A stretch of DNA of 64,000 nucleotides from Paenibacillus sp. SY21-1 (GCF_005222705.1 NZ_STGF01000012.1:157547-221546), one strand, 5' to 3'. Positions 24,123-33,452 are shown, numbered from the stretch's first letter. A program made the numbers and translations. The notes: generated by a model from the letters alone, not told the origin.

Positions 24123-24389
24123 TGGTTTATTGTCGTCTAATGGATAGCCCCCGTCTCTTCCTAGCGCATCGCGTATTGCCCTTGCGGCCATTTCCGCATT
24201 GGAATAGAGCGTATGCTGCTCCTTATCTATGGCGTAATGCCGAAATTGAATTTTATTCTGCTCCAGAATACGCCGCTTGGATTTCGAACCCTTGCCCCCT
24301 ATCAGACCCAGGTAATCCTCCATCTATTCATTGCCAATCGGCTCCCCCGGCAGAAACTTGCCGATGCTTGTCACATAAACGCTTTTCAT
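24108..24389 (-). pseudogene. Broken beta-ketoacyl-ACP synthase III-like gene (N-terminal remnant)
   Basis: From the ATG at 24389 (AGGGGGA ribosome binding site) the frame reads MKSVYVTSIGKFLPGEPIGN, then Glu, then an in-frame TAG, and continues in frame with MEDYLGLIGGKGSKSKRRIL, QFRHYAIDKE and YSNAEMAARAIRDALG. This is the characteristic N-terminus of DarB/StlD-like ketoacyl synthase III enzymes (aryl-polyene or resorcinol type). The sequence then stops after about 93 codons, well before the catalytic Cys-His-Asn residues, against a usual length of roughly 350-380. It therefore has a nonsense codon at position 22 and has lost most of the gene. It lies at the edge of the accessory island. 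Confidence 0.75.
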
Positions 24390-24721
24390 TGTCCATATCC
24401 CCCTGCTTCTAGGTTACCTTAATGATGGCCGCCAGCCAGCGTTGCGTCTAGTACCGTCCTTATCTGGTACCCCTTGGAAGGAGTGGTGGAAACCGTTCGT
24501 TAAAATAAAGTGAAAACCCCTATATAAGCTCGCGATGGACCTGGTTATTCCGAAAGTTCCAGGGGGTGCACCGCATAACCGGCTAACCTGATCATACGAA
24601 AAGCCCCTTACCCTGCCCCGTCACAATCGGGAGCAAAATAAGAGGCCTTTTATTCAAGCTATCGCAGATAGATTTTAACCGTTGCTAGCCTAAGCATGAG
24701 CTGCCGTTGAGAAATTTCAAT
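24390..24721. other. Intergenic region, no gene seen
   Basis: This contains no convincing frame. A weak imperfect hairpin around 24600-24655 (AAAAGCCCCTTA against TAAGAGGCCTTTT) may terminate the oxidoreductase operon that ends at 24722. Confidence 0.4.
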
Positions 24722-25732
24722 CTACAGGGCCACCGTCTCTCCGCCTTGATCGGCGGAACGAATTTCGGCTTCAATCAACTCCAGCGTGCCGACAGCGCTC
24801 TCCGGCGTGCAAACTTCAACCGGCGCTCCGGCATAAACCGCATCAATAAAATATTTAATCTGACGGTAGTAGCCCATGTCCGGCGACAGCTCGGCCACAT
24901 AGCCCGGCGCATCGTTCGGATTCACTTTCACCTCGCCATTCTCGAAAACGAGATTGCCGCCTTCAAAGTTGACCCGGTACGTCATCGAAAAGCCGTAATC
25001 GCCCTCCAGCGTCCAGTCCGCCTGAGCGTTAATGGCCTTGCCGTCGGCATAAATATAGTTGGTTGACACGTTGTCGTAGGCGCTTCCCGGAATAACGTTG
25101 CGGGCGATGGAGGACACCTTCTGCGGCTTGCCGAAAAGCCAATGAATCATATCCGCGTCATGAATGTGCATATCCAGCATGCAGCCGCCGCTTTTGGCGC
25201 CATCGAGGAACCAGCCCTTCGGAGCAGCCGAGCCGCGGAAAAAGTAACCGCCAGTCGCAGCGCCGAATCGGCCGTCCTGCATAACCTCCTTGAGAAGCTC
25301 GTACGCAGGCCAAAAACGCAGGCATTGCCCAATCATCAATGTTTTCCCGCTTCGCTTGGCCGCTTCCACCATACGCCAGCCGTCGGTAGAATGGCCCGCT
25401 ACCGGCTTTTCGCACAGCACATGCATGCCCTTATCCAGCAGAGAGCAGGTCAGATCCGCATGCAGGTAGGTCGGCAGCGTAATATCGACAATATCAAGCT
25501 CCTCGGCTTCCAGCATGTTGTCGATATCATCATAGAGCCTGAACGGGCTCAGATCGTAAACCTCTTGCTCCGTCGCGATATTCCCGGAAGCCTTGCCTTC
25601 CTTCAGCTCCTCAATTAATTGGTCGCAAATTGCCACCAGTTGCACCGGAGCCCCTTCTTTCATTAAACGCACATAATTGTCGAAATGCATGCGTCCCATA
25701 AAGCCAAATCCGATCAGGCCCACTTTCAACAT
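24722..25732 (-). CDS. Gfo/Idh/MocA-family oxidoreductase, 336 aa
   Basis: This NAD(P)-dependent sugar or polyol dehydrogenase has a Rossmann N-terminus (MLKVGLIGFGFMGRMHFDNY) and the family's catalytic Lys in LCEKPVAGHS (near residue 95). The C-terminal substrate domain carries the D-x-H-x-x-D pattern in MLDMHIHDADMIHW. The ATG at 25732 follows GGAGG by eight bases; an ATG at 25747 lacks a ribosome binding site. It is the second gene of a two-gene operon with the TIM-barrel isomerase, a common pairing in catabolism of inositol-like or modified sugars. The substrate is not deducible. Confidence 0.92.
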   Translation of the reverse strand: MLKVGLIGFGFMGRMHFDNYVRLMKEGAPVQLVAICDQLIEELKEGKASGNIATEQEVYDLSPFRLYDDIDNMLEAEELDIVDITLPTYLHADLTCSLLDKGMHVLCEKPVAGHSTDGWRMVEAAKRSGKTLMIGQCLRFWPAYELLKEVMQDGRFGAATGGYFFRGSAAPKGWFLDGAKSGGCMLDMHIHDADMIHWLFGKPQKVSSIARNVIPGSAYDNVSTNYIYADGKAINAQADWTLEGDYGFSMTYRVNFEGGNLVFENGEVKVNPNDAPGYVAELSPDMGYYRQIKYFIDAVYAGAPVEVCTPESAVGTLELIEAEIRSADQGGETVAL

Positions 25733-25767
25733 CGTAATTCCCTCCAAACGTATTGGTTCGTATATGG

Positions 25768-26616
25768 TTAGGCGCGGCTGCGTCCCAAAATCGCGTCCAT
25801 AGCGGCCGAGGTGTTATAAATAATCTGCTCGGAATGGAACGCATAGGGAGGAATCATCTCGGCAGACACATAGTTGTTGTAGCCGATTCCGCGCAAAGCC
25901 TCCATTACGGCCGGATAGTTCACATCGCCTGCAAGCAGGTCGACAAATCCGTGCAGGCCGCCAGCTTGACGGCGGTAATCCTTAAAATGAACCTTCTTAA
26001 TACGGGCCCCAAGAATCCGAATCCATTGCTCCGGATAGCCATTATGCACAGTATTGCCCACATCAAAATAAGAGCCGACATATTCCGAGCCTTGCGCGTC
26101 GATGAAGGAGCGCATTTCAAGCGGCGACAGCAAAAACTTGTTCCAGACATTTTCGATCGCGATGGATACGCCGGCGCTTTTGGCGTAAGGAACCAGCTTG
26201 GCAATCGCCTCCGAAGCGCGATCATACGCATATTCGTAGTCAACAACCTCGCTGCCCGGAATAAAATCGACCCCGACCGCGCCCGGTATAACCAGAATCG
26301 CATCCACGCCCAGCGCTTGCGCAGCTTCCAGCTGCTTCTTGCCTATATCGATCGCCTTATCCCGATTCGCCTGGTCGGCGCTCGTCATGGCGTAGCTCCA
26401 ATACAAGCCTGTCGCTAGTCCCGCGATTTCAAGATCGGCCTCATGAAGCTGGGCCTTGATGGCCGCCAGCTCCTGATCGGAGGAGGAAAGGCTTAGCTCG
26501 CCACTCTCGTTCAACGAAAGCTCAATGCCCTCAAAACCCGCTTTTTTGGCGAGTGCGATCGCTTCGGAGATCGTTGTGCCCTCTTGAAACGACCAGATGT
26601 TAATTCCTTTTTTCAT
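25768..26616 (-). CDS. Sugar phosphate isomerase/epimerase (TIM barrel), 282 aa
   Basis: This is an AP-endonuclease-2/xylose-isomerase-like TIM barrel: GINIWSFQEG at the first strand, GFEGIELSLNESGELS, metal-ligand Glu in AIENVWNKFLLSP, VGSYFDVGN and IKKVHFKDYRR. Such enzymes epimerise or dehydrate keto-sugars and inosose-like compounds. The ATG at 26616 is chosen because GGGAGG lies eight bases upstream; the ATG two codons earlier is too close. It is the first gene of the operon with the oxidoreductase at 24722 and divergent from the AraC regulator. Confidence 0.9.
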   Translation of the reverse strand: MKKGINIWSFQEGTTISEAIALAKKAGFEGIELSLNESGELSLSSSDQELAAIKAQLHEADLEIAGLATGLYWSYAMTSADQANRDKAIDIGKKQLEAAQALGVDAILVIPGAVGVDFIPGSEVVDYEYAYDRASEAIAKLVPYAKSAGVSIAIENVWNKFLLSPLEMRSFIDAQGSEYVGSYFDVGNTVHNGYPEQWIRILGARIKKVHFKDYRRQAGGLHGFVDLLAGDVNYPAVMEALRGIGYNNYVSAEMIPPYAFHSEQIIYNTSAAMDAILGRSRA

Positions 26617-26752
26617 ATGCATAGCCTCCCATAATCATGTGAACTATTCCTATTTGACCGAATCCGTTGTGTTGAAAAAAACGCCTATAACCGTTATATT
26701 ACCTATATTATATTCATTTATCAGGAATAAAGATTTAGCGGAATAAGCGATT

Positions 26753-26764
26753 ATTTGCACAAAT
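26753..26764. promoter_or_regulatory. Palindrome in the divergent promoter region
   Basis: ATTTGCACAAAT is near-palindromic and resembles the ATTTGCGGCAAAT-type sites upstream of the ABC operon and the LacI gene. It lies between the divergent isomerase and AraC genes and may be an operator. Assignment is tentative. Confidence 0.3.
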
Positions 26765-26845
26765 CAGGGATTCGTTCAAGGGGCGTCAGCGCTCCTTCAG
26801 GACTGCGCAATACGATAGCGACAAGTCAGAAGGCGAGGGATTATT

Positions 26846-27754
26846 ATGGAAGCAGCCGTGGACGAAGTATATCCGCTCAAGCGTAATGCATTGCTGCGCG
26901 ACTGGTCGCCGAGCATTCATTACGCTCAATTCCAGCGCATGCCTGCCGGCGCATTGGCGCGCCGCAGACTCTATGATTTCGAGCTGCTTTTTGTCAGCCA
27001 AGGGGAGGCCGCAACAACGATGCGAGGCGAACGGTACAGGCTGGAGGCGGGCCAGCTTATCGTGCTGCCTGCCGGCGTTTTCCATCAGAATGAGGTGGTA
27101 TCGCGTCCGGATGCGCGGTTTTTGGGCATCCATTTCGATTTTTTTGACGAATTGGATATTCAGACGGAAGCTGACATGGTTGTAAATGAACAAAATGTGC
27201 AGCAGGAGAAATTTGCGAGGGAAGGCTGCGCGGAGGGAATGCCCTTGCTGTCGATGCATCCGGTGTATACCCCGTCCATGCCGTGCATTCAGCTTATGGA
27301 GCAGCTTGTGCAAGAATTTACGATGCGTTCGCCAGGCTACGAGCTTGCTTGCAAGGCTTTGATGCAGCAAATTCTGGTGCATTTGCTCCGCATGGCGATT
27401 GCGGAATCGCTGTCGCAAGCCTCTCAGCATAGCGGCAAGCTGATGGAGCTGATGGCGCGAATGGAAGCAAATCCGGCTCTCGAATGGACTAACGCCATAA
27501 TTGCGGAGGGTATGGAGCTGAGTCTTGATCATACCGCCAAGCTGTTCAAGCAGGCGGCAGGCATGCCGCCCAGCGAATTTGTCCAATCGATCCGCCACCG
27601 GGAAGCGCGCAGGCTCCTTCGGGAATCCGAGCTGCCCGTTGAGCGGATCGGCGAAGCGGTCGGCTATCCGGACATTCATTATTTCAGCCGCCTTTTTCGT
27701 AAGCTTGAGGGCATTTCTCCGCGCGAATACCGCAAGCTGGCGCGGATCCTGTAA
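26846..27754 (+). CDS. AraC-family transcriptional regulator, 302 aa
   Basis: An N-terminal cupin-like ligand domain (residues about 30-115, including YRLEAGQLIVLPAGVFHQNE) is followed by a C-terminal AraC double helix-turn-helix (LSLDHTAKLFKQAAGMPPSE; VERIGEAVGYPDIHYFSRLF; final ISPREYRKL). It lacks membrane segments. GAGGG precedes the ATG. Divergent from the isomerase-oxidoreductase operon at 26616, it probably activates it in response to the sugar. Most of the 230-bp gap between them is AT-rich promoter sequence. Confidence 0.93.
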   Translation: MEAAVDEVYPLKRNALLRDWSPSIHYAQFQRMPAGALARRRLYDFELLFVSQGEAATTMRGERYRLEAGQLIVLPAGVFHQNEVVSRPDARFLGIHFDFFDELDIQTEADMVVNEQNVQQEKFAREGCAEGMPLLSMHPVYTPSMPCIQLMEQLVQEFTMRSPGYELACKALMQQILVHLLRMAIAESLSQASQHSGKLMELMARMEANPALEWTNAIIAEGMELSLDHTAKLFKQAAGMPPSEFVQSIRHREARRLLRESELPVERIGEAVGYPDIHYFSRLFRKLEGISPREYRKLARIL

Positions 27755-27770
27755 GCTATCCGGTCTGAAA

Positions 27771-27813
27771 CAGCACAATCCCTTCCGTCGCGAGGACGAA
27801 AGGGATTGTGCTG
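27771..27813. terminator. Bidirectional hairpin between convergent araC and lacI
   Basis: A perfect 14-bp stem (27771-27784 with 27800-27813) extends through an inner CGTC/GACG pair. It sits between convergent genes and probably ends both transcripts, although no T-run is present on either side. Confidence 0.55.
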
Positions 27814-27823
27814 AAGCCGCGCA

Positions 27824-28870
27824 TCATGGTCGCGCAGCCGTTTCTTCCAGCTTCATGCTGCTGGAATGCCGAAACAGGCATTTGTAGGGGATAATCATTT
27901 TGACAGGAACTGTGTAATGCTCCTCCAAATAATCCAGCAGCAGTTTGACCGCGTACATGCCCATTTCCAGCTTGGGCACATGGATGGTCGATAACGGCGG
28001 CGAGGTGAACTCGGAAATCGGGATATTGTCGACTCCAAAAAAGGCGATATCGTCCGGCACTTTCATGTTGCGCTCCGTCGCCGCCCGCATAGCCGCAATC
28101 GCCATCATATCGCTTGCCGCGAAAATCGCCGTTGGAACCGGAACAGCCGCTTCAAACGCCTGCTTCGTCAGCTCATAGCTGAGCGATACGTCCCACTTCA
28201 CATCGATCACCCATTCCGGCACGATGGACAATCCGGCCTCTTTCATAGCGGCCGCATAGCCGAGATAACGCCTTTCTTCACGAAAATCGTCATTCAGCTC
28301 GGGACCGCCGATGTAGGCGATATGACGATGGCCCTGCGCGATGAGGGAGTTGACTGCTTCCTTGGCGGCGGCAGCCCGGTCATAACTCACCACCGGAACC
28401 TCATGATCCGACAAATCCACGCCTACCACTTGACGCACATTCGCCTTAATCCACTGGTAGGCGTCGCCGTCAATTCGCTCTACGACCAGCATGCCGTCGA
28501 TGCCATGCTCCTTCACCAGCAAGTGCAACTGCTCGACATCCGAAGGCTTTTCAATGCTGAACACAAATTCCAGCCGCATTCCAGCCGCGGCGAGCGCTTT
28601 CTCAATGCCCTCCAGAATGACGGAGAAATACGGACTGTTATATTTATTTTGCGGCATGGCGACAACGCAGCCAATCGCGTAGGTTTGCTTTACTTCGGTC
28701 TTGCGCGCTTTCGCCGGACGAGCCGTGCGGTAGCCGAGCTTCTCCGCCATTTCCCAAATTTTGCGCCTTGTTTCGTCGCTGACGGAACGGTTGGCGTCGT
28801 TTTTGAGCACGCGGGAAACCGTCGAAATCGAAACGCCTACCTGATCGGCAATATCCTTTAATTTAGCCAT
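27824..28870 (-). CDS. LacI-family transcriptional regulator, 348 aa
   Basis: The N-terminal LacI helix-turn-helix (LKDIADQVGVSISTVSRVLK) and hinge are followed by a periplasmic-binding-protein-like ligand domain (GMLVVERIDGD, VNSLIAQGHRHIAYIGG, FFGVDNIPISEFTSPPL). Length is typical. The ATG has AGAGAGGAAG upstream. It lies downstream of, and in the same direction as, the ABC importer genes, so it is likely the local repressor. Candidate operators sharing a TTGCSGCAA-like core occur upstream of its own gene (29045) and of the ABC operon (33593, 33719). Confidence 0.93.
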   Translation of the reverse strand: MAKLKDIADQVGVSISTVSRVLKNDANRSVSDETRRKIWEMAEKLGYRTARPAKARKTEVKQTYAIGCVVAMPQNKYNSPYFSVILEGIEKALAAAGMRLEFVFSIEKPSDVEQLHLLVKEHGIDGMLVVERIDGDAYQWIKANVRQVVGVDLSDHEVPVVSYDRAAAAKEAVNSLIAQGHRHIAYIGGPELNDDFREERRYLGYAAAMKEAGLSIVPEWVIDVKWDVSLSYELTKQAFEAAVPVPTAIFAASDMMAIAAMRAATERNMKVPDDIAFFGVDNIPISEFTSPPLSTIHVPKLEMGMYAVKLLLDYLEEHYTVPVKMIIPYKCLFRHSSSMKLEETAARP

Positions 28871-29044
28871 GAGTTCTTCCTCTCTCTCAAGCGTAAACGG
28901 CTAACGCCGTCCTCTGGCGGCAAAGCTAACGTTTCGCGTTGCATTATAAGCCGAATATAAGTGTGAAGCTTATAAAGCCTTATGTTTATCAAAAGCCTGA
29001 ACGGATCTTTGTACCAAACAAATCATCGCAAAGCTTGCGCAAAT

Positions 29045-29056
29045 ATTGCGGCAAAT
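29045..29056. promoter_or_regulatory. Candidate operator upstream of lacI
   Basis: ATTGCGGCAAAT lies 175 bp upstream of the LacI-family gene. The identical 12-mer occurs inverted at 33719-33730. The 28871-29139 gap contains no gene; other features there are an AT-rich stretch and this motif. Confidence 0.35.
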
Positions 29057-29139
29057 TTCATTGTATAGGCGGCCCTTGCCGAAGTCAAGAAGCATCATGT
29101 AACAGCCAGCATACCCCGCCCTTGGTGTTCATCTCGCAC

Positions 29140-29178
29140 AAAAAAAGCGGAGCAAGCGCATAACGCGCGCTTGTCCGC
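29140..29178 (-). terminator. Terminator of the ABC importer operon
   Basis: On the minus strand a stem of about 12 bp with one bulged base (29147-29159 with 29167-29178) is followed by seven T residues (A at 29140-29146 on the plus strand). It lies just after the binding-protein stop and is a strong intrinsic terminator. Confidence 0.85.
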
Positions 29179-29189
29179 CTCTTCCTGCC

Positions 29190-30530
29190 TTACTTGAGCT
29201 GGTTCGCCAGTGCGTCCAACGCCGGCTGCAAATTGCCCTCGCCTGCCAATGGAAGCTTGAGCGCCTGCTCGCCGTATGTGTAGACCAGATCTGTCTTTTT
29301 CGCCGTGAACGGCGAGATAATGCCGAATTTCTGAGCGTCGAGAAAAATTTTATTTTCCTCGCCCGTTGTTGCAATATAGGCGTCGGAAGCCGCTTGGTTA
29401 GCGGGAATCGCATTCCCTTGCTTCGCCAGCGCAGTTTGTCCCTCGGGACCGGCCAGCCAGGCAAGCAGCTTCAGAGCCTCTGCCTCATGCTTTGTTTTGT
29501 CCGATATCGCGATGCCCGCAGGCTGCACAACCGTTTGGGTCGTTTTGAACTTAGGCAGATACGTAATGCCGTATTCGGTTTTTGCTTCTTTATAATGCGC
29601 CGTGTTCCAGCTTCCCCCTGGATTCATCGCTACTTTGTTCGTCGTAATCGCAAGGTTGACTTGGCCGCCCAAGCCCTCGATTTGCGCAGGCGTCGTGTTG
29701 ATTTTTTTGTTTTTCGTAAGATCGATAAAATAGCTGAGCACTTCCTGAGCCTCGGGCGTGTTCAGCGCCAGCGTGCCGTCCTCGTTGATCAGCTTGGCAT
29801 CGTTTGACCACAGCTCCGGCTCAAGGAACCAGTCCATCGTGGCCCCCGGTGAAACCGACAAGCCCCATTGCACCACGTTATTGCCGTCGAAGCCCTCTTC
29901 ATCGGCAGATTTCCCGTTTTTATCGAGCGTCATTTTTGCCGCAATCTCTTCAATTTCAGCCCAAGTCGGCTCCAGGGACGGCTCTTTGGCACCCTTCGGA
30001 TTCGTTGCCGGGTCGGCGAACATGCCTTTATTGTAATACCATACGATGACATTGGCATCGATCGGCAGCGAAACCTGCTTATCCTGGTACTGGTGCAAGC
30101 CCAGCAAGCTGGCATCGATGTTGTTCAGATCAAACTTGCTGTCTGCAAGCAAACCGTCGAGCTCTTTGAAAATGCCAAGCTGCGCATATTTATCAATGAA
30201 AGCGAAGCTGGTCTTCATAACGTCCGGAAGAGTGCCTCCTGCCGCATTGGCAGTCAAGCCGTCCCAATAGCTCCCCCAATCCTTGCCTTCGAGCTTTACT
30301 TTAATGCCCGGATTGTCGGCCATAAACAAATCGAGCAATTCCTGCGTCCGCGTAAGCTCCTCGGCCGTCCCCCACTGGGAATACGTGATCGTAACGGGCT
30401 CGTCCGTCTTGCCGGTAGCAGCCGGATCGGCTGCATTGCCGTTATTGCTTTTTCCACATGCCGTGAATACCATAATTAGTGCCAAAGCCATCATCCATAC
30501 CGCGAAAAAACGTTTCTTATTCGTTCCCAT
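29190..30530 (-). CDS. ABC sugar-binding lipoprotein (extracellular solute-binding family 1), 446 aa
   Basis: A lipoprotein signal peptide (KKRFFAVWMMALALIMVFTA, lipobox Cys at residue 25) is followed by a low-complexity linker and a family-1 binding domain (VTITYSQWGTAEEL near the start, later NPGGSWNTAHYKE). It captures an oligosaccharide or sugar outside the cell for the two permeases upstream. The ATG at 30530 follows AAAGGGGA; the frame is open to 30890 but that part overlaps the permease and is rejected. It is the last gene of its operon, an unusual order. The ATPase is not encoded here and is presumably a shared MsmX-type protein. Confidence 0.93.
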   Translation of the reverse strand: MGTNKKRFFAVWMMALALIMVFTACGKSNNGNAADPAATGKTDEPVTITYSQWGTAEELTRTQELLDLFMADNPGIKVKLEGKDWGSYWDGLTANAAGGTLPDVMKTSFAFIDKYAQLGIFKELDGLLADSKFDLNNIDASLLGLHQYQDKQVSLPIDANVIVWYYNKGMFADPATNPKGAKEPSLEPTWAEIEEIAAKMTLDKNGKSADEEGFDGNNVVQWGLSVSPGATMDWFLEPELWSNDAKLINEDGTLALNTPEAQEVLSYFIDLTKNKKINTTPAQIEGLGGQVNLAITTNKVAMNPGGSWNTAHYKEAKTEYGITYLPKFKTTQTVVQPAGIAISDKTKHEAEALKLLAWLAGPEGQTALAKQGNAIPANQAASDAYIATTGEENKIFLDAQKFGIISPFTAKKTDLVYTYGEQALKLPLAGEGNLQPALDALANQLK

Positions 30531-30595
30531 GTGCAGTTCCCCTTTAGCTTTAAGTATTAAAAGCGAGCGGCTTACGCCGCCTGTGACCGGCAGAG

Positions 30596-31438
30596 CTAGT
30601 TTTTGGAGCCCGTCAGGACCACCCCCTCGACAATATAACGCTGTGCGAAGAAGTAGAGCAGGCCAATCGGAATAATGCTGATGAATGCGCCGGCGGCAAG
30701 CGCCGGGAAATCCTGGCTTGTCTGACCGATCAGAAATTGAAGACCTACACTGAGCGTAAACAGCTCGTTGTTCTTGATATACAGGAACGGGCCGAGGAAA
30801 TCGAGCCACGAGTTGACAAAGGCAAAAATAATCGTCGTTACAATAATCGGCTTGGACAGCGGCAAAATAACCTTGGCATACACCGTCCAACGCGTGCCGC
30901 CGTCCAGGTAGGTCGCCTCATCCAGCTCGCGCGGGATAGTCATAAAAAATTGCCGGAACAAGAAAATATAATACGCCCCGCCCAGCCAGGCCGGTACAAC
31001 AAGCGGCAGCCACGTATCAATCCAGCCCAGCTTATTGAACAGCACATAGGACGGAATCATCATGATCGACGGCGGAATCATTAACGTCATCAGGACAATC
31101 GGGAACAGCAGAGCGCGATAACGGTTGTCGAATCTCGAAAAGCCGTAGGCCACGATTGAGCTGGATATGACGGCTCCCGCCGCAACCAGAAAGGCAATCA
31201 TGAAGGAGTTCTGAATCCATTGCCACATCAGCGGCTGCAAGGAAAACAGCCGGTCGAACGCATCCAGCGTCGGCTGCTCCGGAAAAATCGATGGCGGCAC
31301 CTTGTAGGTTTCCGCCTTCGTCTTGAGCATTGTCGAAAGCATCCAGACGAGCGGACCCACGAACATGACAAGCGTAACGATAAGCAGGACGTATTTCATC
31401 GCGGCGGACGCGGCTCCGCTTTTTTTTCCGCTATTCAT
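30596..31438 (-). CDS. ABC sugar permease, MalG type, 280 aa
   Basis: This is an integral membrane permease with about six transmembrane helices, starting with YVLLIVTLVMFVGPLVWMLS. The EAA loop (ELDEATYLDGGTRWTVYAKV) that contacts the ATPase is present, as is the MetI-like fold. The ATG has an AGGAGGTG ribosome binding site. It partners the permease at 31450 and the binding protein at 29190. Confidence 0.93.
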   Translation of the reverse strand: MNSGKKSGAASAAMKYVLLIVTLVMFVGPLVWMLSTMLKTKAETYKVPPSIFPEQPTLDAFDRLFSLQPLMWQWIQNSFMIAFLVAAGAVISSSIVAYGFSRFDNRYRALLFPIVLMTLMIPPSIMMIPSYVLFNKLGWIDTWLPLVVPAWLGGAYYIFLFRQFFMTIPRELDEATYLDGGTRWTVYAKVILPLSKPIIVTTIIFAFVNSWLDFLGPFLYIKNNELFTLSVGLQFLIGQTSQDFPALAAGAFISIIPIGLLYFFAQRYIVEGVVLTGSKN

Positions 31439-31449
31439 AGCTGCACCTC

Positions 31450-32340
31450 CTAGCTCTCGCCTTCGTAGTAGACAAATTTTTTGGACAGCCTCATCAGCAC
31501 GAGGGTGAAGAGAGCAATGAGCGCGAACAAGAACAGGGACTGCGACATCGCCATACTGAACTTCAAATCCGTAAAGGCTGATTTATAAATATTGTAGACG
31601 AACGTGTAAGAAGCATAGTTGGGACCGCCTTTGGAGAGCAGCAGCGCCTCTGTGAACATTTGGAAATTGTACATAGTCTGAATAATGACGACAAACAGAA
31701 TCGAGGGACTAATCATCGGCAGCGTAATCGTAAAAAATCTCCGTACGCGGCCAGCCCCGTCGATTCCGGCCGCTTCATGCAGATGTCTTGGAACGTTTTT
31801 GAGCGCGGCCAGAAAAATCAGCACCCCGCTGCCCGATATCCAAACCTGCAGCAAAATAATAATAGGCTTGATGGTATGCTCTCCGCCCAGCCAATCCACC
31901 TTGCCCATGCCCAGCAGCCCGAGAAAACCGTTCAGTATGCCGAATTCGGAGTTAAATACGAGCCGCCAGATAATGACCGTTGCTACAATCGGCACCAGCG
32001 TGGGCAAGTAATAGAACGTCCGGAACAGCGCAATGCCCTTCACATCCAAATTCAGAAGCATGGCGAGAAGCAGCATGCCGGTCGTTACGACCGGGACGCC
32101 AATGAGCACAAAAAACATCGTATTGCCGAGACTTTTGCCGAAAATGGGATCGCTCATCATCGTCACAAAGTTATCAAAGCCGACAAAGCTGTAATCCGCC
32201 GCGCCCGGCAGCCGCGAATCGGTAAAAGCATAAAAGCCGGCTGTTCCGAACGGAGCGAGAAAGAAGATGCTAAAGCCGATCAGCCACGGCAGTATAAACA
32301 AGAAAAACAGCAATGTGTCATATTTTCTAAGACCCTTCAT
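31450..32340 (-). CDS. ABC sugar permease, MalF type, 296 aa
   Basis: The product has six or so transmembrane helices beginning LLFFLFILPWLIGFSIFF, and an EAA loop in HLHEAAGIDGAGRVRRFFTI. The ATG at 32340 is chosen because AAGGGGTG lies seven bases upstream; the frame extends to 32481 only within the upstream oxidoreductase gene. It forms the transmembrane channel with the MalG-type permease 11 bp downstream. Confidence 0.93.
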   Translation of the reverse strand: MKGLRKYDTLLFFLFILPWLIGFSIFFLAPFGTAGFYAFTDSRLPGAADYSFVGFDNFVTMMSDPIFGKSLGNTMFFVLIGVPVVTTGMLLLAMLLNLDVKGIALFRTFYYLPTLVPIVATVIIWRLVFNSEFGILNGFLGLLGMGKVDWLGGEHTIKPIIILLQVWISGSGVLIFLAALKNVPRHLHEAAGIDGAGRVRRFFTITLPMISPSILFVVIIQTMYNFQMFTEALLLSKGGPNYASYTFVYNIYKSAFTDLKFSMAMSQSLFLFALIALFTLVLMRLSKKFVYYEGES

Positions 32341-32351
32341 GCCGACACCCC

Positions 32352-33452
32352 TTAGTTGGCCAACTCGTTCAGGTATACATACCGCTCTTCCAAAATCGAC
32401 TTCTCGGCCGCAAGCGCAATAAGCAATGCATTTCGCCCAACCTGCGCGCTGGCAAAAGGCTGTTCGCCCTCCAGCAAGCAACGGATAAACTCGGCGCGCT
32501 GCGTTTGCCCCCCCGTGTGGCCGCCCATAATGGAATCGGAGGTGACATCAATGTCCAGATGATCCTTCGTTAAATCGTTGCCCCCTACAATATCGATCGT
32601 CTTATCGTTGCGGGCGACCATCTGTCCTCCATTCTCGCCGATCATGCCGATTTCAAGCCCTTCACCCATCAAGTTTTTCGGTTTTAAATACATGCACAAG
32701 CCCAGATTGGCTTTGCTTCCGTTATCGTAATCGATGGTAATGAACGCATGGTCCACGATAGACACGTCCGCAATTTCCTTCGCCGGATAATGGCTGTACG
32801 AATTTGTAATTTTATTAGGCTGTCCTTGCTTCATGACATGCTGGCCGCCGGAAGCGAATACGCGCACAGGGTTAGCTCCGATCATCCAGTTGAAAATATC
32901 GAAGTGATGGCAGTCTTTCTCCACAATGGCGCCGCCCGATTTCGATTTGTCGTAAAACCATTCGGTAGGCGGAAACGGATCGCGGAACTCTTTGCACCAC
33001 ATCAGCTTGACATCGCCCAGCCTGCCGTTTCTCAACTCCTTCTCCATTCGCCGGTACAGATTGGAATAACGATAGACAAGTCCTATTTGCAAAATCCGAT
33101 TGCTGGCCTCCGCCGCGGCGATAATGGCGTCGCAATCCTCCAGCGTATGGGCTACCGGCTTTTCCAGAAATACGTGCTTGCCCGCTTCAAGGAAAGCTAC
33201 GGCTACTTCACGATGCTTGTAATTCGGGACGCTGATGACGACCGCATCAATATCCGTTTTGCCCAGCAGCTCGCGATAATCGCCGACAACCTCGGGACTG
33301 CTGTTCTTCAGCTCGGCCAGTGTGCGAGCGACATTCTGATTATTCATATCGCAAATGTAGCGAACATCCGTCTCCTCCAGCAGATCAAATCCGATGCAGT
33401 GATGCGAGCCCATGTCTCCAACGCCGATAAATGCCATTTTCATTTTCCCCAT
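32352..33452 (-). CDS. Gfo/Idh/MocA-family oxidoreductase, 366 aa
   Basis: The Rossmann fold (MAFIGVGDMGSHHCIGFD) is followed by the catalytic Lys in VFLEKPVAHTLEDC and a C-terminal metal/substrate motif in VEKDCHHFDIFNWMIG. The ATG at 33452 sits nine bases after GGAG; the ATG at 33458 is only three bases away. It is the first gene of a four-gene operon with the two permeases and the binding protein, so it probably oxidises the imported sugar. Sequence divergence from the other oxidoreductases at 24722 and 36092 suggests a different substrate. Confidence 0.92.
   Translation of the reverse strand: MGKMKMAFIGVGDMGSHHCIGFDLLEETDVRYICDMNNQNVARTLAELKNSSPEVVGDYRELLGKTDIDAVVISVPNYKHREVAVAFLEAGKHVFLEKPVAHTLEDCDAIIAAAEASNRILQIGLVYRYSNLYRRMEKELRNGRLGDVKLMWCKEFRDPFPPTEWFYDKSKSGGAIVEKDCHHFDIFNWMIGANPVRVFASGGQHVMKQGQPNKITNSYSHYPAKEIADVSIVDHAFITIDYDNGSKANLGLCMYLKPKNLMGEGLEIGMIGENGGQMVARNDKTIDIVGGNDLTKDHLDIDVTSDSIMGGHTGGQTQRAEFIRCLLEGEQPFASAQVGRNALLIALAAEKSILEERYVYLNELAN

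Noticed and set aside
24270..24305. tRNA-like text (GGATTTCGAACCC) on the plus strand
   Set aside because: The putative T-arm does not pair and no acceptor or anticodon stem can be built. It is codon sequence of the ketosynthase remnant.
30531..30890. N-terminal extension of the sugar-binding lipoprotein
   Set aside because: The lipoprotein signal peptide begins at 30530 with a good ribosome binding site; the upstream part overlaps the permease gene.
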